Shown: positions 34,388 to 42,740 of the stretch, one piece after another
How positions within the stretch are numbered: the first letter of the stretch is position 1
How the letters are laid out: every line of letters starts with the position of its first letter
Source of the DNA: an uncultured Tidjanibacter sp.
GTDB lineage: Bacteria; Bacteroidota; Bacteroidia; Bacteroidales; Rikenellaceae
Assembly (NCBI GenBank): GCA_944326085.1
Contig: CALVCL010000002.1
Coordinates: forward strand, 1 to 64,000
Direction of reading: 5' to 3'
Length of the DNA: 64,000 nt
Position numbers and translations under genes: made by a program
The notes under the pieces: generated by a model
Told to the model about the DNA's origin: nothing
The model's input: the letters and a program-made list of their open reading frames with translations, nothing else
The model's database searches: none

Positions 34388-35176
34388 ATGAAACATCTTT
34401 TCGCATTAACTTTCATGCTGCTTGCTGCAGCCACATGTTTTGCATCGGAGCCGGAGGACGGTCCCGAAACCGTTGACGAAGTCCGTACCCAGTCCGGTGT
34501 GGACCCTACGAGGGTGACCTCGAAACTCGGCTTCTCGACATGGATATACGACCGTGAAGCCAACAACATGCAGATAAACAACCGTGTCAGTCTGACTTCC
34601 GGTATCGGCAAATGGTCGTTCAACGTACGTCTCGACATGGTATCGCTCAACAACGTACCGGGTCATAACGGTTATGTCAGCGGTTTGGGCAACCTCAAGA
34701 CCACCATCCTCAATGCGTTCTACGACGACGGCAAGAATGCCTTGGCCGCTTCGATAGGGTTGTCATTCCCGACCGCCTCGCAAGTCATAGACGCGGGAGC
34801 CGGACTGAACAGCTATTTTTCCATCACCCCGGCCATCACCTATACACACACCATCAACCCGAACCTCATGCTTGCCATACAGCCGCAGTATGCCTTTTCG
34901 CTCTCCAAGGGCGAGGAGTACTATGCCGACATGAGCGTGTTTACGTTGAGGATATTTTTGGCCAAGTTCTGGAATTCCGGTTTGTTCTTTGTTTTTGAGC
35001 CGCGCCCCATATACGACTTCTACAACAAGCAGTTCGACCTGATACTTTCCCCTATTGTCGGCCGTACTCTCGGCGGTGGCTACACGCTGTCGTTCCTTGC
35101 CGAGATACCTACCAAGGAGAGCACCATACATCACACCGGCGTGCTTTACCTGCTGGGAATTTCCAAGACATTCTGA
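34388..35176 (+). CDS. Outer-membrane beta-barrel protein
   Basis: 262 residues. Signal peptide (MKHLFALTFMLLAAATCFA), a short acidic region, then alternating amphipathic strands; the final strand ends LYLLGISKTF with a C-terminal Phe. It resembles transporter-like barrels of unknown role with about 10-12 strands. It has its own terminator at 35201-35234 and no operon partner. I do not recognise the family. Confidence 0.75.
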   Translation: MKHLFALTFMLLAAATCFASEPEDGPETVDEVRTQSGVDPTRVTSKLGFSTWIYDREANNMQINNRVSLTSGIGKWSFNVRLDMVSLNNVPGHNGYVSGLGNLKTTILNAFYDDGKNALAASIGLSFPTASQVIDAGAGLNSYFSITPAITYTHTINPNLMLAIQPQYAFSLSKGEEYYADMSVFTLRIFLAKFWNSGLFFVFEPRPIYDFYNKQFDLILSPIVGRTLGGGYTLSFLAEIPTKESTIHHTGVLYLLGISKTF

Positions 35177-35200
35177 TACCTGATACATATATATAAGCGA

Positions 35201-35234
35201 AACCCCCTGACGTACAGTGTACGTTCAGGGGGTT
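35201..35234 (+). terminator. Terminator after the barrel gene
   Basis: AACCCCCTGACGTACA pairs with TGTACGTTCAGGGGGTT (one bulge). The stem is GC-rich but has no long T-run. Confidence 0.65.
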
Positions 35235-35314
35235 CCCATATCTGGACGGGGCTAACACCCCGACGCCTTATATCCCGACCGTATCGGCCACCCGCTTCAT
35301 GCCGCCGGCCGCTC

Positions 35315-35860
35315 CTACTGCATGTCGCCCGCCAACTGGGCCTTTATCTCTTCCAACGCGAGGAGCACGTCGCCGAGACGCTCCACCTGCTCCTGAATAC
35401 CGTCCTCGAGGACGTCGGCCGCCTGAATAACCTGTGTCCGCTGCTCTGAACCGTCCGATACGGCATGATGCAGTTCACCGCGGAGCATTGCCACCTCACG
35501 CGACAGTGCGGTCACAGTCTCACGCAATGCCTCATTACCGTCATGCGACTCCTTCAGCAGTCCCACCACGGCGTCGAGCGACTCCTTAATCTCGACCAGC
35601 TTGCTTGCCAAACGGTCGGCCTCCGTCATTGGTGCGTAACGCGAGTATCCCGTATATGGACGCACATACAGATATACGGTATCGCCGTCATCGAGTCCCA
35701 CCTCCGGATACATCACATTATCGACATAGTACATTGCGCCCTCTTCGTCGTTTCGCCGTCCGGCGGTCCACACGACGCTTCCGGGCGACGGTATATGGTT
35801 CAGTTCCACGACAGGGCCTGTTTCCCAGCTGTCGGTATAAAACAGAAGAGTAAACTTCAT
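35315..35860 (-). CDS. Protein with beta N-domain and long coiled coil
   Basis: 181 residues from the ATG at 35860. Residues 1-75 look beta-rich and hydrophilic (FTLLFYTDSWETGPVVEL, GDTVYLYVRPYTGYSRY), and residues 80-181 form a long heptad-repeat coiled coil (ADRLASKLVEIKESLDAVVGLLKE ... ADVLEDGIQEQVERLGDVLLALEEIKAQL). No signal peptide and no recognised family. It may oligomerise as a scaffold. No clear promoter is seen upstream. Confidence 0.7.
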   Translation of the reverse strand: MKFTLLFYTDSWETGPVVELNHIPSPGSVVWTAGRRNDEEGAMYYVDNVMYPEVGLDDGDTVYLYVRPYTGYSRYAPMTEADRLASKLVEIKESLDAVVGLLKESHDGNEALRETVTALSREVAMLRGELHHAVSDGSEQRTQVIQAADVLEDGIQEQVERLGDVLLALEEIKAQLAGDMQ

Positions 35861-35954
35861 CTTCACACAAATTTGCCCCTGCGGTCATCCGCACGGTGTC
35901 ATACGCATTAAAGATAGCAAATTAAACCCAACCCTGCGATGTTTTCAAAAAAAT

Positions 35955-35983
35955 ACGGAGTACGGCCCAATGCCGCACTCCGC
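35955..35983 (-). terminator. Terminator after slyD
   Basis: CGGAGTACGGC at 35956-35966 pairs with GCCGCACTCCG at 35972-35982. On the reverse strand it is followed by a run of seven T. Confidence 0.85.
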
Positions 35984-36005
35984 ATATCGAACATATACCC
36001 GACGA

Positions 36006-36551
36006 TTAGCAGCAGTGACCGCCGCTGCAGTCGTCGCTGCAATCGCCGCTGCAATCGCCGCTGCAACCGCAGCTGCAACCGCCGTGAGCGTGGGGATAGT
36101 CAGCTTCTTCGGCTTCGCGAACGCCTATGATTTCGCCTGCAAAGTTGAGCGTCTTGCCGGCCATGGGGTGATTGAAGTCCATCTTTACCTTGTCGCCGTT
36201 CACCTCCTTAACGACACCGATGAGGTGCATTCCGTCATTGGTCATCATGGGTATCTGGTTTCCGACAGTGAGGAGACCTTCCTCAACCTCGCCGTTCACC
36301 TCGAAAGTGGAACGGGGCAGTTCGATAACCATATCGGGGTTGTGTTCGCCGTAACCGATTTCGGGGGTAAGCGTAAAAGCGAACTTGTCACCGGGTTCCA
36401 TACCAGCGATATTCTTTTCGAATTCGGGAAGGAGGTATCCGGCGCCGAACACGAAACCAAGCGGGTTTTCTGCCGTAGCCGCATCGGCAATATTGCCGTC
36501 AACGGTAAGCGTATAGCTCAACGTTACAAATGTCTTTTCTGCGATTTTCAT
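36006..36551 (-). CDS. slyD: SlyD-type FKBP peptidyl-prolyl isomerase with Cys/His-rich tail
   Basis: 181 residues. FKBP domain with inserted IF (chaperone) domain: VTLSYTLTVDGNIADAA, PLGFVFGAGYLLPEFEKNIAGMEPGDKFAFTLTPEIGYGE, and NHPMAGKTLNFAGEIIGVREA. SlyD catalyses prolyl isomerisation, acts as a chaperone and delivers nickel. The last 27 residues are a metal-binding tail (HAHGGCSCGCSGDCSGDC and on to HCC) with about ten cysteines plus His, encoded by near-identical 12-base repeats. E. coli SlyD has a His/Cys tail of the same kind. It is monocistronic, with promoter and terminator. Confidence 0.93.
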   Translation of the reverse strand: MKIAEKTFVTLSYTLTVDGNIADAATAENPLGFVFGAGYLLPEFEKNIAGMEPGDKFAFTLTPEIGYGEHNPDMVIELPRSTFEVNGEVEEGLLTVGNQIPMMTNDGMHLIGVVKEVNGDKVKMDFNHPMAGKTLNFAGEIIGVREAEEADYPHAHGGCSCGCSGDCSGDCSDDCSGGHCC

Positions 36552-36652
36552 TTCAAGAATGTGTTATTTGAAAACAACTTTTCCGTATCAGTGCGTCGGT
36601 TCGTTCCTGACGCCCGACGGTTTTCGGGGACGGTCTTTTGCCGAACGCCCCG

Positions 36653-36660
36653 CAAATATA
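36653..36660 (-). promoter_or_regulatory. -7 box (TATATTTG) for slyD
   Basis: CAAATATA on the + strand is an exact box toward slyD, 101 bases from its ATG, leaving a leader of about 95 bases. Confidence 0.55.
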
Positions 36661-36745
36661 GTGAAAGCCGAGTGCAGAGACAAATCGGAAACACAGTTTA
36701 CGAATTTGTCTATGCCGCGGCACATCACACTTCGTCAGATATAAC

Positions 36746-36788
36746 GAAAAACCATGCGCCGGCAGTATGTTTTTCCCGACGCATGGTT
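36746..36788 (-). terminator. Terminator after gcvP
   Basis: AACCATGCG at 36750-36758 pairs with CGCATGGTT at 36780-36788; the loop contains a smaller hairpin. On the reverse strand it ends GGTTTTTCG. Confidence 0.75.
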
Positions 36789-36799
36789 GTGATTGTCAA

Positions 36800-39634
36800 T
36801 TAGAATTCGCAGCAGGTGCAGACGAGGTTCCTGTCGCCGTATCCGTTGTCTATCTTCGACACGTACGGGAAGAACTTCGAACGCGATATCCACGGCAGCG
36901 GATATGCGGCCTGCATTCTGGAGTACGGGTGGTTCCACTCGCCGGCCACTTCGAGAGCGGTGTGGGGAGCGTTCACCACGACGTTGTCGGCGTGGTCTGT
37001 AATAGCCTCACACTCGCGCTTGATGCTTACGAGAGCTTCGATGAACCTGTCCATTTCCTCCTTCGACTCGCTTTCGGTGGGTTCCACCATGAGGGTGTCG
37101 TGTACGGGGAACGACAGTGTCGGGGCATGGAAGCCGTAGTCCATAAGACGGCGTGCTATATCGGCCACTTCCACACCGTAGTCCTTGCGGAAGTTCTGCA
37201 GGTCGAGTATCATTTCGTGACCCACGCGACCGTTTTCGCCGGTGTAGTATGTACGGAATTCCTTTTCGAGGGCCTTCGCCATGTAGTTTGCGTTGACGAT
37301 AGCCATTTCGGTTACGCGGCGCAGGCCGTCGGCACCGAGCATCTTGATGTATCCGTACGTGATTGGCAGCAGGAGTGCATTGCCATAGGGCGACGCAAAC
37401 ACAGCCGTGATGCCTTCGTCACCGCCGGTAGCGACAACGGAGTGTGAGGGCAGGAACTTGACGAGGTGTTCTGCGACACAGATGGGGCCTACGCCGGGAC
37501 CGCCACCGCCGTGAGGCATTGCGAATGTCTTGTGGAGGTTGAGGTGGCAAACGTCTGCACCGATATATCCCGGGTTTGTGAGACCTACCTGTGCATTCAT
37601 GTTTGCACCATCCATGAAGACGAGACCTCCCGCGTCGTGAACGGCATCAACCAGTTCGCGTATCTTGCTTTCGAATACGCCGTGTGTCGATGGATATGTA
37701 ATCATCGCACCGCAGAGTTCGGCGGCATTGGCGGCAGCCTTTGCCTTGAAGTCCTCCACGTCGATGTTTCCGTGTTCGTCGCTGTTAACGATAACAATCT
37801 TCATACCGGCCATTGCAGCCGAAGCGGGGTTCGTACCGTGAGCGGAAGCAGGAATAAGGATAGTTGTCCTGTAGCCCTGACCGCGGCTCTGGTGGTATGC
37901 GCGTATTGTCATAAGGCCGGTGTACTCGCCCGACGCACCCGACTCGGGCTGCAGCGAGCAGCCTGCAAAACCGGTTATGGCAGCGAGGTCGTGTTCCAGT
38001 TCCCTAATCATTTCAAGATAACCCTCCGCTTGCGATGCAGGGGCAAAAGGATGTATGTTTGTGAATTCGGCCAGCGACAGCGGCATCATTTCCACTGCGG
38101 CGTTGAGCTTCATGGTACACGAGCCGAGCGGTATCATGCTGTCGGCCAGCGATATATCCCTGCGTTCGAGACGCTTGATATACCTCATCATTTCGGTTTC
38201 GCTGTGATACTGCCTGAATACCGGAGCGTCGAGAATTTCGTCCTTGCGGAGCAGCGAGCCGTCTATTGCGACCTTTGCCTCGTCAATCTTCACGCTCTTG
38301 GGAGCCTTCTTGCCGGCAGCCTCTGCGAATATTGCGACTACCTGCGCTACTTCGTCGGCGGTTGTCACCTCGTCGAAGCTCATTCTTACGGTGCTTTCAT
38401 CCGGATAGAAGAAGTTGATGTTCCTTGCGAGTGCTGAATTCTGCACTACGGAAGCCTCAGCCTTAACCTCAAGAGTATCGAAGTAGTTGTTTTCGGCAAT
38501 CTCGTAGCCGAGCTCCCTGAGGGCTCCGGCAACTGCCACCGTGTGAGAATGTATGTGTTGTGCTATACGGCGGAGACCGTCAGCACCATGGTATATTGCA
38601 TAGAAGCCTGCCATGGAAGCCACGAGAGCCGAAGCGGTACAGATGTTCGAAGTAGCCTTTTCGCGTTTGATGTGCTGTTCGCGGGTCTGGAGGGCCATAC
38701 GGAGCGCCTTGTTTCCGAGCCTGTCGACCGATACGCCGATTATACGGCCTGGCATGTTTCGCTTGTATGCCTCCTTGGTGGTCATGAAGCCAGCGGTAGG
38801 ACCGCCGAAGCCCATGGGGAGACCGAAACGCTGTACGGAACCGACAGCTATATCCGCGCCCCATTCACCAGGAGACTTGAGCATTACGAGGCTCATCGGG
38901 TCGCAGACGGCCGTAACCTTTGCGCCTGCCTCGTGAGCGGCTGCGGCGAATGCAGCGTAGTCACGCACACGTCCCGATGCTGACGGATACTGTACAATCG
39001 CACCGAATTCCTTGCCGGTAAACTTGTATGTATCGTAGCTATCGCGGATAATCTCTATCCCGAACGGTTCGCTGCGGGTGAGGAGTACGTCGAATACCTG
39101 CGGAAATATGTCGTCATCGACGAAAAGTTGGTTGCAGCCGTTCTTCACCTGTTCGCGCGAGCGGAGCGAATACATCATGAGCATTGCTTCCGCAGCGGCG
39201 CTTGCGTCGTCGAGAAGCGAGCAGTTTCCTATTTCCATACCAGTGAGCGATATGGTCATTGTCTGGAAGTTGAGCAGAGCTTCCAGACGTCCCTGCGATA
39301 TTTCTGCCTGATACGGGGTGTATGACGTGTACCAGGAGGGGTTTTCGAAGACGTTTCGCATGATTACGGCAGGTGTGGCATTCGGATACCAGCCCATACC
39401 GATGAACGAACGCACCTGTGCGTTCTTTGCGGCGAGTTCCCTCACGTGAGCGGCGAATTCATATTCGGTCATACCTTCAGCGGGAAGGGCAATCGGCTTG
39501 CGGAGGCGTATCGACGCAGGCATCACCTGCGAGATGAGCTCCTCGACGCTTGATACGCCGATGACCTTCAACATCTCCTTCAGGTCGTTTTCCGTAACGC
39601 CAATATGGCGGTCGGCGAATTTATCGAAAGACAT
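36800..39634 (-). CDS. gcvP: Glycine dehydrogenase (decarboxylating), P-protein
   Basis: PLP enzyme of the glycine cleavage system: decarboxylates glycine and passes the aminomethyl group to lipoyl-GcvH. The 944-residue protein is the single-chain form (alpha and beta domains fused). It starts MSFDKFADRHIG, has IRDSYDTYKFTGKEFGAIVQYPSASGR in the first half, and the PLP site CHLNLHKTFAMPHGGGGPG in the second half with the Schiff-base Lys. The other gcv genes (gcvT, gcvH) are not in the window. An exact -7 box lies about 60 bases upstream. Confidence 0.96.
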   Translation of the reverse strand: MSFDKFADRHIGVTENDLKEMLKVIGVSSVEELISQVMPASIRLRKPIALPAEGMTEYEFAAHVRELAAKNAQVRSFIGMGWYPNATPAVIMRNVFENPSWYTSYTPYQAEISQGRLEALLNFQTMTISLTGMEIGNCSLLDDASAAAEAMLMMYSLRSREQVKNGCNQLFVDDDIFPQVFDVLLTRSEPFGIEIIRDSYDTYKFTGKEFGAIVQYPSASGRVRDYAAFAAAAHEAGAKVTAVCDPMSLVMLKSPGEWGADIAVGSVQRFGLPMGFGGPTAGFMTTKEAYKRNMPGRIIGVSVDRLGNKALRMALQTREQHIKREKATSNICTASALVASMAGFYAIYHGADGLRRIAQHIHSHTVAVAGALRELGYEIAENNYFDTLEVKAEASVVQNSALARNINFFYPDESTVRMSFDEVTTADEVAQVVAIFAEAAGKKAPKSVKIDEAKVAIDGSLLRKDEILDAPVFRQYHSETEMMRYIKRLERRDISLADSMIPLGSCTMKLNAAVEMMPLSLAEFTNIHPFAPASQAEGYLEMIRELEHDLAAITGFAGCSLQPESGASGEYTGLMTIRAYHQSRGQGYRTTILIPASAHGTNPASAAMAGMKIVIVNSDEHGNIDVEDFKAKAAANAAELCGAMITYPSTHGVFESKIRELVDAVHDAGGLVFMDGANMNAQVGLTNPGYIGADVCHLNLHKTFAMPHGGGGPGVGPICVAEHLVKFLPSHSVVATGGDEGITAVFASPYGNALLLPITYGYIKMLGADGLRRVTEMAIVNANYMAKALEKEFRTYYTGENGRVGHEMILDLQNFRKDYGVEVADIARRLMDYGFHAPTLSFPVHDTLMVEPTESESKEEMDRFIEALVSIKRECEAITDHADNVVVNAPHTALEVAGEWNHPYSRMQAAYPLPWISRSKFFPYVSKIDNGYGDRNLVCTCCEF

Positions 39635-39694
39635 AATACGGTAAATATTTTGTTGGTTTTTCTTTTACATCCACAAACTGGCTGCGGTATTCTG

Positions 39695-39702
39695 CAAATA
39701 TA
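39695..39702 (-). promoter_or_regulatory. -7 box (TATATTTG) for gcvP
   Basis: CAAATATA on the + strand is an exact box toward gcvP, 60 bases from its start codon. No glycine-riboswitch fold could be judged in the short leader. Confidence 0.55.
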
Positions 39703-39785
39703 GCAAAAACATCCTTTTTACCTATTTACAGACGTACTAAAATAAAATTCCTGTCTCACAAATCACGCACCTGCAATACGGAGTA

Positions 39786-41456
39786 CTAATACTTGAAACT
39801 GCTTCCGCCGATGAATTCGCGTAGTATGGATGTGGGTGGAATTTCATTCGATGGCACCTTTAGAAAGTTGTCAAGGAATTTGAGCAGCCTCCTCGCCTCA
39901 CCGTATTCGGGAAGAGTATTCGGCACCTCATACAACAGCGGCTCCACATAGTTGCGCAGCACGGGCAACTCGTAAAACAGCGACGAGTTGAACATTACAT
40001 CAGCGTTTTCCTGATAAGGGAATATATACTTATCCTCGCCCAAACGCACGCTGTTCCATCTCTTAAGCGTTGCCGCAGCATCGCTGCCGCGCGACCAGTT
40101 ATCGCGCACGATACGCCGCAGCAGTCTGCTGTCAGTCGTTGGAATACGGTTCATGTCGTCCATCATCACGGTAGTGAATGCCGATACGTATATCTTGAAT
40201 TTATAGCAATCAGGCACTTTTTCCGTCAAACGCGGATTCAGACCGTGTATTCCCTCCACTACCAACATGGAACGGTCGTCTAGCTTCAGAGGGGTTTCGT
40301 GCCACTGACGTTTTCCGGATATGAAATCATACCGCGGTATCTCCACGCTTTCCCCTGCAAACAATCTCTCCAAATGATCGTTAAATGCCGCAAGGTCGAG
40401 CGCATCTATTGTTTCATAGTCGTAATCGCCGCTTTCGTCGCGCGGGGTTTTATCTCTGTCAAGGAAATAGTCGTCGAGGGATATAAGCACAGGGTTAAGT
40501 CCCAGTATTCGCATCTGTATGCCAAGCCTTTTAGCAAACGTGGTCTTGCCGCTCGACGACGGTCCCGATATCAGCACCAAACGTGCACCACGCTGAATAT
40601 TGGCATCGTAGAGCGCATTGGCGATGCTGGCCAGTTTCTTTTCGTGAAAAGCCTCCGCAACCTTGATAAGGTCACTTGCCTCTCCGGCCAGAATGCGTTT
40701 GTTGAGCAACCCGATATTCTGTACCCCCATCACGTCGCCCCATTCATTATACTCCTTAAAGATGTCAAACATCTTGTCCTGATGTATCATCGGCTCCAAT
40801 TCCTCGGGCGCTGTGCGCTTCGGTATTGCAATGAATATTCCCTTGTAGTATGGTTTCAGGTCGTATACCTTCAAGAAAGCCGTTGATGGTGCAAGCGCCC
40901 CATAGAAATACCCGACAATATCGGCCAGACTGTACAGTGTCACATAAAGTCGCGGTCTTGTATCTAGCAGCGACACCTTATCATCGTATTCGAGTCTGCG
41001 ATACATTTCACGCGCCTCATCCGTAGAGACCTTACGGCGCACTATCGGAATATCCTGCCTTATCAGGTCAGCTACACGGGCTTTGATACGTTCAACATCC
41101 TCGGCGGTAACATGGTCAAGCCCTTCTATCTCTCCATAAAAGCCGCGCGACACCGAATACGGTATCCTGAACTTTTTGTCCGGAAATATGTCATGTACAG
41201 CCTTCTGTATCGTAAAAAACAGCGTGCGCTGGTACACTCTTGCTCCTTCGAAATCGGTTTCATCGATAAACCTCACCGACACGGGCTTATAAATCATATA
41301 ATCCAGCTCCTTTATGCTGTTGTTCACATAAGCTGCCAAATAAGGACGTTCAGGTTTCGGCAGCATGTCTACTACATCTCCGAGCCGCGCACCCCACTCC
41401 ACCACCATGTTTGCGCCATTGTTTTCGCAAACGATGTTTATCATTCTATCTACCAT
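39786..41456 (-). CDS. Nucleoside (uridine) kinase fused to a ThrRS-like N-terminal region
   Basis: 556 residues. The N-terminal 70 residues resemble a TGS-like beta-grasp domain (LAAYVNNSIKELDYMIYKP), followed by a segment similar to the second additional domain of threonyl-tRNA synthetase (FFTIQKAVHDIFPDKKFRIPYSVSRGFYGE). Residues 290 on are a P-loop phosphoribulokinase/uridine kinase domain: LISGPSSSGKTTFAKRL, ISLDDYFLDR, DYDYETIDALDL and the RY(D)FISGKRQW region. The fusion is known in Bacteroidota and Firmicutes as a nucleoside kinase of unclear role; UMP/CMP synthesis from uridine is the kinase-domain expectation. Confidence 0.88.
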   Translation of the reverse strand: MVDRMINIVCENNGANMVVEWGARLGDVVDMLPKPERPYLAAYVNNSIKELDYMIYKPVSVRFIDETDFEGARVYQRTLFFTIQKAVHDIFPDKKFRIPYSVSRGFYGEIEGLDHVTAEDVERIKARVADLIRQDIPIVRRKVSTDEAREMYRRLEYDDKVSLLDTRPRLYVTLYSLADIVGYFYGALAPSTAFLKVYDLKPYYKGIFIAIPKRTAPEELEPMIHQDKMFDIFKEYNEWGDVMGVQNIGLLNKRILAGEASDLIKVAEAFHEKKLASIANALYDANIQRGARLVLISGPSSSGKTTFAKRLGIQMRILGLNPVLISLDDYFLDRDKTPRDESGDYDYETIDALDLAAFNDHLERLFAGESVEIPRYDFISGKRQWHETPLKLDDRSMLVVEGIHGLNPRLTEKVPDCYKFKIYVSAFTTVMMDDMNRIPTTDSRLLRRIVRDNWSRGSDAAATLKRWNSVRLGEDKYIFPYQENADVMFNSSLFYELPVLRNYVEPLLYEVPNTLPEYGEARRLLKFLDNFLKVPSNEIPPTSILREFIGGSSFKY

Positions 41457-41519
41457 AAATTCATTGCTTCGGATATACTATCAACGCACAATATTCGCGC
41501 CGAGTGTATGTTCGTGCAA

Positions 41520-41527
41520 CAAAAATA
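41520..41527 (-). promoter_or_regulatory. -7 box (TATTTTTG) for the nucleoside kinase gene
   Basis: CAAAAATA on the + strand matches the box toward the kinase gene, 63 bases from its start. Confidence 0.4.
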
Positions 41528-41642
41528 ACCAATCGTGCAGAAAAACCTTTCCGACAAGACACAAATCCTGTGATTTGTCTTCACCACAGGTTGTTTTCAT
41601 GATGTGAACAAATCAATATTTTCAACTTTATCACAACTTTGT

Positions 41643-41673
41643 TTTGGAAAAGCAAAAAAGATACATATCTTTG
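41643..41673 (+). promoter_or_regulatory. Promoter of tRNA-Lys
   Basis: A perfect Bacteroidota promoter: -33 TTTG at 41643-41646, a 19-base spacer and -7 TATCTTTG at 41666-41673. The tRNA starts 50 bases later. Confidence 0.75.
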
Positions 41674-41723
41674 CACCGCTTTAGCAGGAATGACGCAAGT
41701 CATACGCAAGTAAGCGACAAGGA

Positions 41724-41799
41724 GATTCAGTAGCTCAGCAGGTAGAGCACATCCCTTTTAAGGATGGGGTCCTGGGTTCGAGCCCCAGCTGGATCACCA
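41724..41799 (+). tRNA. tRNA-Lys (anticodon TTT)
   Basis: Cloverleaf with acceptor GATTCAG/CTGGATC, D arm AGCTCAGCAGGTAGAGC and T arm GGGTTCGAGCCCC. Anticodon arm CATCC-CTTTTAA-GGATG gives TTT. The discriminator A is followed by an encoded CCA. Confidence 0.94.
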
Positions 41800-41800
41800 A

Positions 41801-41832
41801 AAAAAGGTCTTCATTACTGAAGACCTTTTTTT
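41801..41832 (+). terminator. Terminator after tRNA-Lys
   Basis: AAAAAGGTCTTC pairs with GAAGACCTTTTT across a 6-base loop and continues into a T-run. Confidence 0.92.
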
Positions 41833-41903
41833 GGTACGGACACAATACTGTTAGCATTCCGTATTTACATTGCTTTTGATACAAAAGGCAATGCCTGTAG
41901 AGT

Positions 41904-42740
41904 TTATTCAGACACAGCATCAATAGTTCTCAATGCATTAAGTACAGGCGGGAAACCGGCATAGGGAATAATCTGTATGACCGCAGCACACAACGTAGCC
42001 TTATCGAGTCCGGCCTTCAGACATCCATGCACATGCGCTGACACCTGTCGTTCAGCCGACATTGTCACCAATACACACAGTGACAACAATTCCCGCATCT
42101 CCACGTCCAATGTTCCACGCGTATAAAAATCACCGAAACAAACCTCCGTAAGCAAGTCAGCCACCTTCTCACCCATGCCATCCGGCAAGTTCGCAAAAGC
42201 CTCCTTTATCTCATCACCATAAAGCGGTTGTTGTATCCGGCTTCCTTCCTCGTGACGCTGTTCTTCTACAATCCTTGCCTGTTTCTCCAAAGGCAGAACA
42301 ATCCCTCTTTCAATAAAAATTTCATTAACGACCTCAAGCGCATTTTGTACCCGCGGAAAGCCTATAAACGGAGCGCACTGATAGAGCGCCTCCCTCAATT
42401 CCAGCGGAGTAACACCTGCATTCAACGCTGCCACGGTATGTACGCGCAGTTGGGGCAATGCCTGAATGGCTGTAAGGGAGACGCACGTCACCATCTCCCT
42501 TACACGCACATCCAGACTGCCACACTCAAACACATCGCCATACACGAACTTGTGCATCAGAGACGACAGTTCAGGGTCATTGTCATCGTACACCACAGTT
42601 TCAGTATCGAACAACGAACGGTAATTACGTTTATATGCCTCCTCTCTATCGTAACTGTCGTGTGCCGACAATCCATCCGCAAACAATAGTGCTGCCATGA
42701 CAAATACGACTATACGCACCTTTTTGTTATTCTGCATCAT
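41904..42740 (-). CDS. Exported protein with two carboxymuconolactone-decarboxylase-like domains
   Basis: 278 residues from the ATG at 42740, overlapping the upstream hydrolase gene by 14 bases. A signal peptide (VRIVVFVMAALLFADGLSA) sends it to the periplasm. Two AhpD/CMD-like repeats follow: the first around CGSLDVRVREMVTCVSLTA and NAGVTPLELREALYQ, the second around RGTLDVEMRELLSLCVLVT and HVHGCLKAGLDKATL. The AhpD CxxC pair is not present, so peroxidase activity is unlikely and the reaction is unknown. Linkage to the hydrolase suggests detoxification or side-chain processing. Confidence 0.82.
   Translation of the reverse strand: MMQNNKKVRIVVFVMAALLFADGLSAHDSYDREEAYKRNYRSLFDTETVVYDDNDPELSSLMHKFVYGDVFECGSLDVRVREMVTCVSLTAIQALPQLRVHTVAALNAGVTPLELREALYQCAPFIGFPRVQNALEVVNEIFIERGIVLPLEKQARIVEEQRHEEGSRIQQPLYGDEIKEAFANLPDGMGEKVADLLTEVCFGDFYTRGTLDVEMRELLSLCVLVTMSAERQVSAHVHGCLKAGLDKATLCAAVIQIIPYAGFPPVLNALRTIDAVSE

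Noticed and set aside
36800..39634. Several + strand frames over gcvP
   Set aside because: They lie within the gcvP coding strand complement and have no recognisable domains.
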